8,978 bases of DNA from JANNXY01 sp031409775 (GCA_031409775.1 JANNXY010000010.1:1-8978); one strand, 5' to 3'; shown: positions 1 through 4,741, numbered from the stretch's first letter. Made by a program: numbers and translations. Notes: generated by a model from the letters alone, not told the origin.

Positions 1-96
1 GACTATGTGATAGTGGGTATTGTATGCGCAGTGATTGCTTTTCTTGACCATGCATCTAGTATATCTGAAAACCAAGGGTTTTCAGACTTTCCTTAG
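1..96 (+). CDS. C-terminal fragment of a possible membrane protein
   Basis: An open frame enters from the left edge in frame 1 and ends at a TAG at 94-96, giving 31 residues. It contains a hydrophobic run (YVIVGIVCAVIAFL, residues 2-15) that could be the last membrane helix, followed by a short polar tail. The start and most of the protein lie outside the window, so no function can be assigned. A 10-bp hairpin (64-86) falls within the last codons. The frame overlaps the 3' end of the minus-strand ORF at 82-333 by 15 nt. It could also be a chance open frame. Confidence 0.3.
   Translation, partial: DYVIVGIVCAVIAFLDHASSISENQGFSDFP
64..86. terminator. Hairpin between convergent ORF ends
   Basis: A perfect 10-bp inverted repeat, TCTGAAAACC / GGTTTTCAGA, with an AAG triloop lies where the plus-strand frame (stop 94-96) and the minus-strand ORF (stop 82-84) converge. 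The plus-strand copy is followed by a mildly T-rich stretch (CTTTCCTT) and the minus-strand copy is not. It may be a weak terminator or a 3'-end stabilising hairpin. Confidence 0.35.
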
Positions 97-333
97 CAGA
101 AACCCCGCCCTAGAAGGGACGGGGAATGGGGGAGATTCAACTGGACTAAGTATGGGTCTCTCCCAATCATGTTCAATTGATAGGTTCAGGAGCCTGTTAC
201 GACTCATCATGACCCCAACATGCAAACGGCAGTCATAGTTTCTTGGTTTGTGTGTATTAAACTCTTCAAGCACTTGCCCAACTTGATCTGAATCTGTGAA
301 GTCGGTAATACCGATAAGTGGATTTGATTTCAT
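82..333 (-). CDS. Small unknown protein, probably truncated
   Basis: This is an 83-residue ORF. The first ~50 residues (LIGITDFTDSDQVGQVLEEF, then RLHVGVMMSRNRLL) look like a real protein and recall the start of a phosphoribosylanthranilate-isomerase-like TIM-barrel family. That resemblance is from memory only. The last ~20 residues (PPFPVPSRAGFLLRKV) are encoded by a GC-rich hairpin at 103-124 and do not look like the same protein, so the gene is probably a 5' remnant. The ATG at 333 is supported by an upstream sigma70 promoter (372-377 / 349-354). With that promoter the leader would be only about 8-9 nt, so the AGGGGT at 342-347 would lie largely upstream of the mRNA start. Confidence 0.4.
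   Translation of the reverse strand: MKSNPLIGITDFTDSDQVGQVLEEFNTHKPRNYDCRLHVGVMMSRNRLLNLSIEHDWERPILSPVESPPFPVPSRAGFLLRKV
103..124 (-). terminator. GC-rich hairpin, possible minus-strand terminator
   Basis: CCCCGCCC (103-110) pairs with GGG(a)CGGGG (116-124): eight G-C pairs, one bulged base and a 5-nt loop. Read on the minus strand it is followed by TTTCTGC, a short T tract. It lies inside the last codons of the minus-strand ORF, which is one reason to suspect that ORF has lost its original 3' end. Confidence 0.4.
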
Positions 334-348
334 TGTTTTCTACCCCTG

Positions 349-377
349 ACATTACAATTTTTGGTTGAGTATGTCAA
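349..377 (-). promoter_or_regulatory. Sigma70-type promoter for the ORF at 82-333
   Basis: On the minus strand, TTGACA (377-372) is separated by 17 nt from TAATGT (354-349). This is a perfect -35 box with optimal spacing. The predicted start is near 341, about 8-9 nt before the ATG at 333. It lies just downstream of the terminator at 396-424. Confidence 0.65.
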
Positions 378-395
378 ACGACATTCCGTTGGAAC

Positions 396-424
396 CAAAA
401 AATCCCTATGGTTAAGGGATTTAA
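396..424 (-). terminator. Rho-independent terminator (minus)
   Basis: Minus strand: AAATCCC, a 9-nt loop, GGGATTT and further T residues (six in a row). It would end transcription coming from the structured region at 425-600, or read-through from tRNA-Asp, before the promoter at 349-377. Confidence 0.65.
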
Positions 425-600
425 TGGAAACTATTTCGTTGGCGCAAGCGGCCCTCTTCCGCTCAAGCTACAGACGGGCACAGCGGGACTCGGTCACAGA
501 TAATTCGCTTCGCGAATTTCCGCGACCCCGACTCAGCACTTCTTCCTGCCCCGCAGGCGTGCTTCCGTCTTTCGAGTCCTGCCGGTTTGCCAAATAGGCA
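425..600 (-). other. Structured, GC-rich non-coding element (possible RNA)
   Basis: No convincing protein gene lies between the two terminators; the ORFs crossing this stretch run through a terminator or into the intron. Read on the minus strand it can form several helices. AGCAC(563-559)/GTGCT(539-535) stacks with CCTGC(557-553)/GCAGG(549-545). GGTC(527-524)/GACC(495-492) closes AATTCGC(518-512)/GCGAATT(508-502). AGCGG(463-459) pairs with CCGCT(451-447), and AGACGG(570-565) with CCGTCT(477-472). GACTC at 578-574 can pair with either 534-530 or 491-487. It shares 11 bp with the tRNA-Asp 3' end (442-452) and 10 bp with its T arm (483-492). It could be a small RNA, a miniature mobile element or a decayed tRNA duplication. 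I do not recognise the family. Confidence 0.35.
442..452 (+). repeat. Direct repeat of the tRNA-Asp 3' end, distal copy
   Basis: GCGCAAGCGGC at 442-452 is identical to 641-651, which is the reverse complement of the tRNA-Asp acceptor end. The copies are 199 bp apart in the same orientation. This could be an attachment-site-like duplication, but 11 bp is short and chance cannot be excluded. Confidence 0.35.
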
Positions 601-639
601 AAACAAAAATCCGGCCATTAAGCCGGATTTTTGTTTTGC
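598..639. terminator. Strong bidirectional terminator after tRNA-Asp
   Basis: An 18-bp perfect inverted repeat, GCAAAACAAAAATCCGGC (598-615) and its complement (622-639), with a 6-nt loop. The GC core is followed by TTTTTGTTTT on both strands, so it can terminate in both directions. It begins 3 nt after the tRNA-Asp 3' end and is probably that gene's terminator. Confidence 0.85.
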
Positions 640-641
640 TG

Positions 642-939
642 CGCAAGCGGCGGGACTCGAACCCGTAACCTCTCCCGTGCACTTATCCAATATTTTCATA
701 CTGGCGTGGACTATATCTTTACCATAGGATTACTCCATTAGGTACTCAGGTATCTAGTCTCTACGGCGCTCCTCCGATCACAAAGTGATTAGAGGTTCCC
801 TCGGTGTTCGCATATCTTATAAATCGCTTTATAAAACTTAGCCTTCACCGATATCCCCAAGAGTTTCAATATATCATTTCGATATAAAGCTGCAATTTTG
901 TCTACAGGGGAGTGCTCTGACCAGTTGAGCTACGCCTGC
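642..939 (-). tRNA. tRNA-Asp(GTC), interrupted by a group I intron
   Basis: Exon 1 is 939-904 and exon 2 is 679-642. The joined molecule has a 7-bp acceptor stem (GCAGGCG/CGCTTGC, one G-U), D arm GCTC..GAGC, anticodon stem CTCCC/GGGAG and loop CTGTCAC. The anticodon is therefore GTC. The T arm is CGGG-TTCGAGT-CCCG, with an A49-C65 mismatch at its base. G73 fits Asp identity, and there is no Ala-type G3-U70 pair. CCA is not encoded. The intron falls between positions 35 and 36, so an intron-unaware search may miss the gene or mis-call it as Tyr(GTA). Its first 10 nt overlap the 3' end of the LAGLIDADG ORF. A terminator follows immediately. Confidence 0.85.
680..903 (-). ncRNA. Group I self-splicing intron in tRNA-Asp, no ORF
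   Basis: This is a 224-nt intron. P1: exon CTGT (907-904) pairs with the guide GCAG (893-890), with the conserved U-G pair at the 5' splice site. P2: ATATC(885-881)/GATAT(875-871). P3: ACTC(864-861)/GAGT(747-744), plus GG/CC. P4: CGGTG(850-846)/CACCG(806-802). P6: CCTC(795-792)/GAGG(774-771), extended by ATCAC/GTGAT. P7: GACTA(759-755)/TAGTC(713-709). The motifs AGAGACTA and AAGATATAGTCC are classic group I R and S elements. The intron ends in G (680), as required for the terminal guanosine. P10 is not evident. It is small and encodes no protein. The nearest endonuclease gene lies outside it, 5' of exon 1. Splicing is predicted from structure only. Confidence 0.85.
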
Positions 940-1589
940 GTATTTCTAACAAACCTCTCAAATATAAGCTTTTTCCTTAGCAGAAAAAGCTTACTTGAAG
1001 TATTATACATGATTTCTGATAATTTCAAAGCGCCTGTAGTACTGAGGTTCAATCTAGCGCAATTCTTGTTTTTTAGCTTATAAATAGATCCACCACTTAT
1101 ACCAATTTGATGTAATACTTTTTGCAGATCTTTGAGGAAGTAAACTGAGGCACTAGTAAAAGTTAGGAAGATAACTTTAGTCGGAAATTGTCTTTTTTTA
1201 TTCATTTCTCCCATCCACACATTGCCATCCCCATCGAAAAATCCTCTAATGAAATCGCCAATGTAATTCCTTGGTATCTTTGGAAAAATCATTCTTTTAG
1301 ATTTATCTGGGGTCAAACCTAATGCGATCAAATCCTCAAACATTTCCCTGCTTCCTATCTGAAATCTATAGCAAGCTTCTTCTTTGCGTTTTGATACTTT
1401 ATGATTTGATTTCATGGTCGACAGTATCTCTTTTAATAAAGTTAGATCATTGGAATACAAAGCAAAGTAATACCCTCCGCGTTTCGCCACCGTCATATTC
1501 CCATCAGCAAACATAAATCCAAGAATATAGGCCATATCGCTAGACCATTTTTTAAAGAAATTTTTATTAATACTTCTCGATATTGGCAT
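930..1589 (-). CDS. LAGLIDADG homing endonuclease
   Basis: This 219-residue protein carries two LAGLIDADG motifs: AYILGFMFADG (residues 20-30) and FIRGFFDGDG (113-122). The acidic residues D29 and D121 are in the expected metal-binding places, so one chain should form both halves of the active site. Such enzymes cut long specific DNA sites and spread themselves or a linked intron. I chose the ATG at 1589 because the upstream in-frame GTG overlaps the -10 box TATAAT (1601-1596); with a start so close to the promoter the mRNA is probably leaderless. The last codons run into tRNA-Asp and the stop TAG is tRNA positions U8-A9-G10. The gene is not inside the intron, so it is a free-standing neighbour that may act on the tRNA-Asp site. 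Confidence 0.85.
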   Translation of the reverse strand: MPISRSINKNFFKKWSSDMAYILGFMFADGNMTVAKRGGYYFALYSNDLTLLKEILSTMKSNHKVSKRKEEACYRFQIGSREMFEDLIALGLTPDKSKRMIFPKIPRNYIGDFIRGFFDGDGNVWMGEMNKKRQFPTKVIFLTFTSASVYFLKDLQKVLHQIGISGGSIYKLKNKNCARLNLSTTGALKLSEIMYNTSSKLFLLRKKLIFERFVRNTQA

Positions 1590-1595
1590 GACAGT

Positions 1596-1601
1596 ATTAT
1601 A
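1596..1601 (-). promoter_or_regulatory. -10 box for the LAGLIDADG gene (leaderless)
   Basis: A perfect TATAAT ends 6 nt before the ATG at 1589 (TATAATACTGTC-ATG). No good -35 is visible, because the region overlaps the T tract of the preceding terminator. A transcript starting here would run through the ORF into tRNA-Asp. Confidence 0.6.
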
Positions 1602-1610
1602 CACTAACCA

Positions 1611-1645
1611 GATATAAATAAAAATGCTACGGTTACCGCCGTAGC
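1611..1645 (-). terminator. Rho-independent terminator of the secreted-protein operon
   Basis: GCTACGG (1626-1632) and CCGTAGC (1639-1645) form a 7-bp stem. On the minus strand the stem is followed by ATTTTTATTTATATC. It lies just after the stop of the gene at 1657-2766 and separates that operon from the LAGLIDADG gene. Confidence 0.8.
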
Positions 1646-1656
1646 TCGGGGTGCTC

Positions 1657-2766
1657 TTATGGAGCGACCATTATACCTTTGCCGCCGCCCCCACCACCAT
1701 TGCCTGGAATCGGGCTTTCATATGGCCGAAATTTCGGCCAAGTGAACCGCAAGTGGTACACACCCTTCTTTAGCGAGACAACAAAGTTCTGGGCAGGATC
1801 GATCCGATCGTATTCAGACTCGGTTGCATCTCCCACAAACCAGACGATAACCGAATCAGGCAACTCGCCTTCGGTAGTAACCTGACTCACACTATAGACT
1901 CCGTTTGTGGTAACTTCTACCTCCAGAACCTCGGTCTGCCCGTAACCTTTGTTACTTTCGAAAGGCCTGCCCATGATACTACCGAGCTGTGGAACCACTT
2001 TCTGCATGGCATAGAATTTGCCTGACGCAACCGACGTGATGGCAGATGGGACAATTTGGCTTCCTGTCTCTGAATCATAGGCATAAGTATTTGTCTCCCA
2101 TGTCTCAGGATCGAAAGTTTGCAGATACAGCTCCCCTTTCTTGTCGAGGAGATAATCCGGGAGACGGAAAGAGTTCCTTTCGCCTTCCCTCACATCGACA
2201 TCTACATAATACCAATTAACTTGGTTACCATTGTCATCGCGTTCGATGAAGCGGACACCAGACAGGTCACTTACTTCGTAAACAACTTCCGCGGGGTGTA
2301 GTTCTATCACCCCAGCACCTGCCGGAGTTCTCCATCCCCCGCTTCCATTCTGCTCAAGCTGGAAGCTCGTGCCGCCAGAGAATAAGAATTCCCAGTTGGC
2401 GTTATAATACCAGGCATTCAACGAGACCCAATCCACACTTGGCTTGGCCAAGTTGTAAACAAGAGGTTGGCTGCCGAGAAGCGCCAAAACTTCGTTCATT
2501 TTCGGCTGACCAGCCGGATTGTAGTCCGCCTGGAAATCGCTTCGTGTGGTACTGGAATAGAGCATACTCGAAGCATACGCCGAAACTTGAACATGTGCCA
2601 CTCGCGCAACGTTGTTCGATACGACTTGGTCCTTTTTCATCAGGATCTTCGACGGCCGAGACGATGCACCTCCCCCGCCACCTCCGCCGGATTGTGCATG
2701 AGTCATTGCAAATGCCCCGCACGTAAATGCGACAGTCAACGATACGATCAGTGTTTTGATTTTCAT
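1657..2766 (-). CDS. Secreted glycine-rich protein of unknown function
   Basis: A 369-residue protein. The N-terminus (MKIKTLIVSLTVAFTCGAFA, then MTHAQS) is a clear Sec signal peptide, with likely cleavage near THA-QS. The mature protein starts with seven glycines (residues 27-33), has about 320 residues rich in Ser, Tyr, Trp, Val and acidic side chains that look beta-rich, and ends with another glycine run (357-362) and a short hydrophobic tail (IMVAP). I recognise no domain or catalytic motif. It is probably exported and could be a cell-surface or envelope protein. No Shine-Dalgarno site is visible. The start lies 6 nt after the stop of the small membrane protein gene, so translation is probably coupled. 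A terminator follows. Confidence 0.75.
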   Translation of the reverse strand: MKIKTLIVSLTVAFTCGAFAMTHAQSGGGGGGGASSRPSKILMKKDQVVSNNVARVAHVQVSAYASSMLYSSTTRSDFQADYNPAGQPKMNEVLALLGSQPLVYNLAKPSVDWVSLNAWYYNANWEFLFSGGTSFQLEQNGSGGWRTPAGAGVIELHPAEVVYEVSDLSGVRFIERDDNGNQVNWYYVDVDVREGERNSFRLPDYLLDKKGELYLQTFDPETWETNTYAYDSETGSQIVPSAITSVASGKFYAMQKVVPQLGSIMGRPFESNKGYGQTEVLEVEVTTNGVYSVSQVTTEGELPDSVIVWFVGDATESEYDRIDPAQNFVVSLKKGVYHLRFTWPKFRPYESPIPGNGGGGGGKGIMVAP

Positions 2767-2772
2767 TGGTAA

Positions 2773-2949
2773 TTACTGGATTTTCCCGGAGACGAATGTT
2801 GTTATGTCGCCGGAAGGTTGTTCGGTTGGATTGTTGGTTGTTTTGCTGGTTTCGGTCGTAGCTATTTCTGGCGGCGACTTGGTCGGGACAGCGACATATA
2901 ATATCGCCAATACTGCAATTGCCCCTACTAGGGCTAGGTGTTTATTCAT
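2773..2949 (-). CDS. Small membrane-anchored protein
   Basis: A 58-residue protein with a hydrophobic N-terminal segment (LALVGAIAVLAILYVAV, residues 5-21) followed by a Thr/Ser/Pro/Glu-rich tail, as in a small single-span protein whose tail lies outside the cytoplasm. I prefer the ATG at 2949. An upstream in-frame TTG (2962-2964) would add MYINN but lies at the edge of an ATCCGGA hairpin. The gene is followed after 6 nt by the secreted glycine-rich protein gene, so the two are probably one operon with related envelope roles. No homologous family is recognised. Confidence 0.6.
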   Translation of the reverse strand: MNKHLALVGAIAVLAILYVAVPTKSPPEIATTETSKTTNNPTEQPSGDITTFVSGKIQ

Positions 2950-2963
2950 GTTGTTTATGTACA

Positions 2964-2980
2964 ATCCGGACTTTCCGGAT
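2964..2980 (-). promoter_or_regulatory. Hairpin in the operon leader
   Basis: A perfect 7-bp inverted repeat, ATCCGGA-ctt-TCCGGAT, lies 14 nt upstream of the ATG at 2949. It could be an operator-like palindrome or an RNA hairpin near the mRNA 5' end. The sequence does not show which. Confidence 0.3.
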
Positions 2981-3035
2981 GAAGAAATAGACTAACACAT
3001 ATTAGATAAAAAAGCAATAGATACGGCTAAATCCC

Positions 3036-3737
3036 CTATTCCTGCCTCAGTTTCTCGGCATAGACAGCTATGGTGCGGCGTTTGTAGGGCTTGCCATCGC
3101 GAGTGACGTGCTTGTAGGATTTGAGCATTTTGTGAACCTTGAAATGCTTACCGAGCCACTCCTCGAGATCATGCTCGGTCCAGACGTACTCCTGCTCACC
3201 GATCTTGGGGTGTACATAGGTCTGCGGCTCGTCGCCGGGGCGTTCTGCGATGAGCCGCTTGGCATGCATATCACCATCCATGACAAAGGTCTTCATAAAC
3301 AACCATCCAAAAGGCTTGAGCACTCTCACCACTTCATTTATATAAATCTCTCTTTGCTTTGTATTTAAAATATGCGATGTCATCATGTCTAACACGACGT
3401 CGACGCTCTCGTCTGCCTGAGGTAATTTATCAGTGATCGAAGCAGCCTTTAATTCTATCTGCAATTTATCCTCTGAGGCTACTTTCTTGGCCTGGCTTAT
3501 CGCCACATCAGAAATATCTACCCCGTAGCCTTGCATAGAATATTCTTTACACATATATAGGAGATTCCGACCGTTCCCGCAGCCTAGGTCCAGTACCATA
3601 CCTCCCCGCGGGAATGGGTACCATTCGGAGTTCCTCTCTGCCCAATGTGAAAAGGTAACCACATCTCCTGCCGGTTCATCGGACATGGTTAGATGTGCAG
3701 GCCTATCATACTCTTTGTTCCAGAATTTCTTTGACAT
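3036..3737 (-). CDS. Class I SAM-dependent methyltransferase
   Basis: A 233-residue protein with a Rossmann methyltransferase core. The SAM-binding motif I is VLDLGCGNG (residues 48-56). Motif II, with the acidic residue contacting the ribose, is GVDIS (72-76). Motif IV is VDVVLDMMTSHIL (112-124), and the post-IV segment is VRVLKPFGWLF (137-147). The size and motifs match the Methyltransf_11/25 type. The N-terminal YDRPAHL and the basic C-terminal part do not tell me the substrate. The gene starts 28 nt after the elongator tRNA-Met on the same strand and may be read from the same transcript. No clear Shine-Dalgarno site is seen before the ATG. Confidence 0.85.
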   Translation of the reverse strand: MSKKFWNKEYDRPAHLTMSDEPAGDVVTFSHWAERNSEWYPFPRGGMVLDLGCGNGRNLLYMCKEYSMQGYGVDISDVAISQAKKVASEDKLQIELKAASITDKLPQADESVDVVLDMMTSHILNTKQREIYINEVVRVLKPFGWLFMKTFVMDGDMHAKRLIAERPGDEPQTYVHPKIGEQEYVWTEHDLEEWLGKHFKVHKMLKSYKHVTRDGKPYKRRTIAVYAEKLRQE

Positions 3738-3765
3738 GTTAATAGATTTCTATATATTTTTTGGG

Positions 3766-3839
3766 TGTCGGAGGCGAGAGTCGAACTCGCGACCTCATCT
3801 TTATGAGTGATGTGCTCTAACCATCTGAGCTACTCCGAC
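3766..3839 (-). tRNA. Elongator tRNA-Met(CAT)
   Basis: Acceptor stem GTCGGAG/CTCCGAC, A73. D arm GCTC-AGATGGTTA-GAGC. Anticodon arm CATCA-CTCATAA-AGATG, with an A31-A39 mismatch at the top of the stem. T arm GCGAG-TTCGACT-CTCGC. The anticodon region closely resembles the E. coli elongator Met sequence (CATCACTCATAATGATG), which favours Met over lysidine-type Ile2, although both carry CAT. CCA is not encoded exactly (ACCCA follows). The first 10 nt overlap the 3' end of the ORF at 3830-4525. The methyltransferase gene lies 28 nt downstream. Confidence 0.9.
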
Positions 3840-4525
3840 ATATTTACTTGGGAACCTAAGGAAAGATGATCAATCATTCCTTGAATCTTGTGTTTATAAC
3901 GTGAAGGATTCCTCACCATGAGTGCCATTACTCCATAGTACTTATCATGATTCTCATAAATCTTCTTGTTTTGAACTCTAAGCAAAACAGGCTTTCCGAA
4001 TTGCTCTTTAGGTAGATTAAGCAATTTTGACCAAAATGACAATACCCTACCAATTCTGGCCTCATGAACATGGTTAATAAATATCCTGGGCATAAATCCA
4101 GACGGAGTAACCCCCAGTACCTCAACATACCATTTTTTCATTAAAAGTATAAGTTTCGGATCTGAATTACTAAAGGAAACCTTTCCTCCCTTCTTGGACC
4201 CTTCCGCCCAATACAGAGATATTCCTGCCACTAACAAATCCCTTTTTGAAATATTTCCTAACATTTTCTTCGCCACCAAGCCATGAGCTTCAATAAGTTC
4301 CCGCTTTTTGTTCTTATTCATTTCTGCCCCTTTTAGCCTTCCTAAATAACCCATTTTTACCATATGGGAATGCAGTTTTTTCTTTTGAGCCAGTGTAAGT
4401 ACTGTATCTTTGCACCAGACACTGACGCTTCCTTTTGATACCCCCAATATCTCTGAAATATTCTTGATACTTTTCCCACTTTTTCTATACTTTAATGCTT
4501 TGAGACGAATGTCATATTTAGCCAT
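3830..4525 (-). CDS. HTH protein, putative homing-endonuclease-like
   Basis: A 231-residue basic protein. Residues ~8-38 (KSGKSIKNISEILGVSKGSVSVW) form a resolvase/invertase-type helix-turn-helix. Residues 99-111 (VAGISLYWAEGSKK) resemble a diverged LAGLIDADG helix. The part that follows (KVSFSNSDPKLILLMKKW) has the look of the homing-endonuclease fold, as in the gene at 930-1589 (YFALYSNDLTLLKEIL). A second LAGLIDADG helix is not evident, so nuclease activity is unproven; a DNA-binding regulator is possible. The start at 4525 is supported by a TATAAT box 7 nt upstream. The stop TAG is U8-A9-G10 of the elongator tRNA-Met, the same geometry as the LAGLIDADG gene beside tRNA-Asp. Confidence 0.7.
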   Translation of the reverse strand: MAKYDIRLKALKYRKSGKSIKNISEILGVSKGSVSVWCKDTVLTLAQKKKLHSHMVKMGYLGRLKGAEMNKNKKRELIEAHGLVAKKMLGNISKRDLLVAGISLYWAEGSKKGGKVSFSNSDPKLILLMKKWYVEVLGVTPSGFMPRIFINHVHEARIGRVLSFWSKLLNLPKEQFGKPVLLRVQNKKIYENHDKYYGVMALMVRNPSRYKHKIQGMIDHLSLGSQVNMSE

Positions 4526-4532
4526 ATATAGT

Positions 4533-4538
4533 ATTATA
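4533..4538 (-). promoter_or_regulatory. -10 box for the HTH/endonuclease-like gene (leaderless)
   Basis: A perfect TATAAT lies 7 nt before the ATG at 4525 (TATAATACTATAT-ATG). The -35 region is weak (CTGGAA at 17-nt spacing). The arrangement closely mirrors that of the LAGLIDADG gene. The transcript would continue into tRNA-Met and perhaps the methyltransferase. Confidence 0.6.
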
Positions 4539-4584
4539 CCGGCTATTCAATTATGTTCCAGTTAATTATCCACCAATCTTTTCC

Positions 4585-4613
4585 TTGCTCTGACAAACAT
4601 AAAATGGTATAGT
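4585..4613 (+). promoter_or_regulatory. Promoter of the initiator tRNA
   Basis: TTGCTC (4585-4590), a 17-nt spacer, then TATAGT (4608-4613) on the plus strand. Transcription would start near 4620, about 27 nt before the tRNA 5' end. It is divergent from the promoter at 4533-4538. Confidence 0.6.
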
Positions 4614-4646
4614 ACTTCCCTACCCAATTGGATACAAAGAGGACAT

Positions 4647-4717
4647 AGCGGGGTAGAGTAATAGTAATTCGTTAGGCTCATAACCTAAAGATCTCCGTGC
4701 AATTCGGGGCCCCGCAA
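4647..4717 (+). tRNA. Initiator tRNA-fMet(CAT), divergent
   Basis: The acceptor stem GCGGGG/CCCCGC leaves positions 1 and 72 unpaired (A1-A72), a hallmark of bacterial initiators. The D stem contains the initiator-type A11-U24 pair. The anticodon stem TTAGG/CCTAA with loop CTCATAA has two of the three initiator G-C pairs; the third is A29-U41. The T stem is CTCCG/CGGGG with loop TGCAATT. The D loop has AG where GG (18-19) is expected, and the T loop has TGC where TTC (54-56) is expected, so both partners of the 18-55 tertiary contact have changed while G19-C56 is kept. CCA is not encoded. The molecule is short (71 nt). A good promoter precedes it. It may be functional but unusual. Confidence 0.8.
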
Positions 4718-4741
4718 CAATTAAAACGTTAGAAAATTAAA

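Noticed and set aside
361..597. Plus-strand 78-residue ORF across 361-597
   Set aside because: It starts within the terminator/promoter region and covers the structured element, with no promoter or ribosome site and no protein-like pattern.
463..699. Minus-strand 78-residue ORF across 463-699
   Set aside because: It begins inside the intron and runs through tRNA exon 2 and the strong terminator at 598-639; its composition is that of structured RNA.
901..939. tRNA-Tyr(GTA) or tRNA-Ala(TGC) readings of the split tRNA
   Set aside because: GTA appears only if exon 1 is read into the intron. A TGC anticodon would need a 5' splice site after T33, lacks G3-U70 and has G73. The GTC reading restores a 7-nt loop, a U-G pair at the splice site and a terminal intron G.
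1590..1604. GTG start for the LAGLIDADG protein
   Set aside because: The GTG and following codons overlap the -10 box, so they would not be in the transcript.
2402..2772. Overlapping ORFs opposite or out of frame with the secreted protein
   Set aside because: They are shadow frames of the signal peptide and glycine-rich coding sequence, with no start signals of their own.
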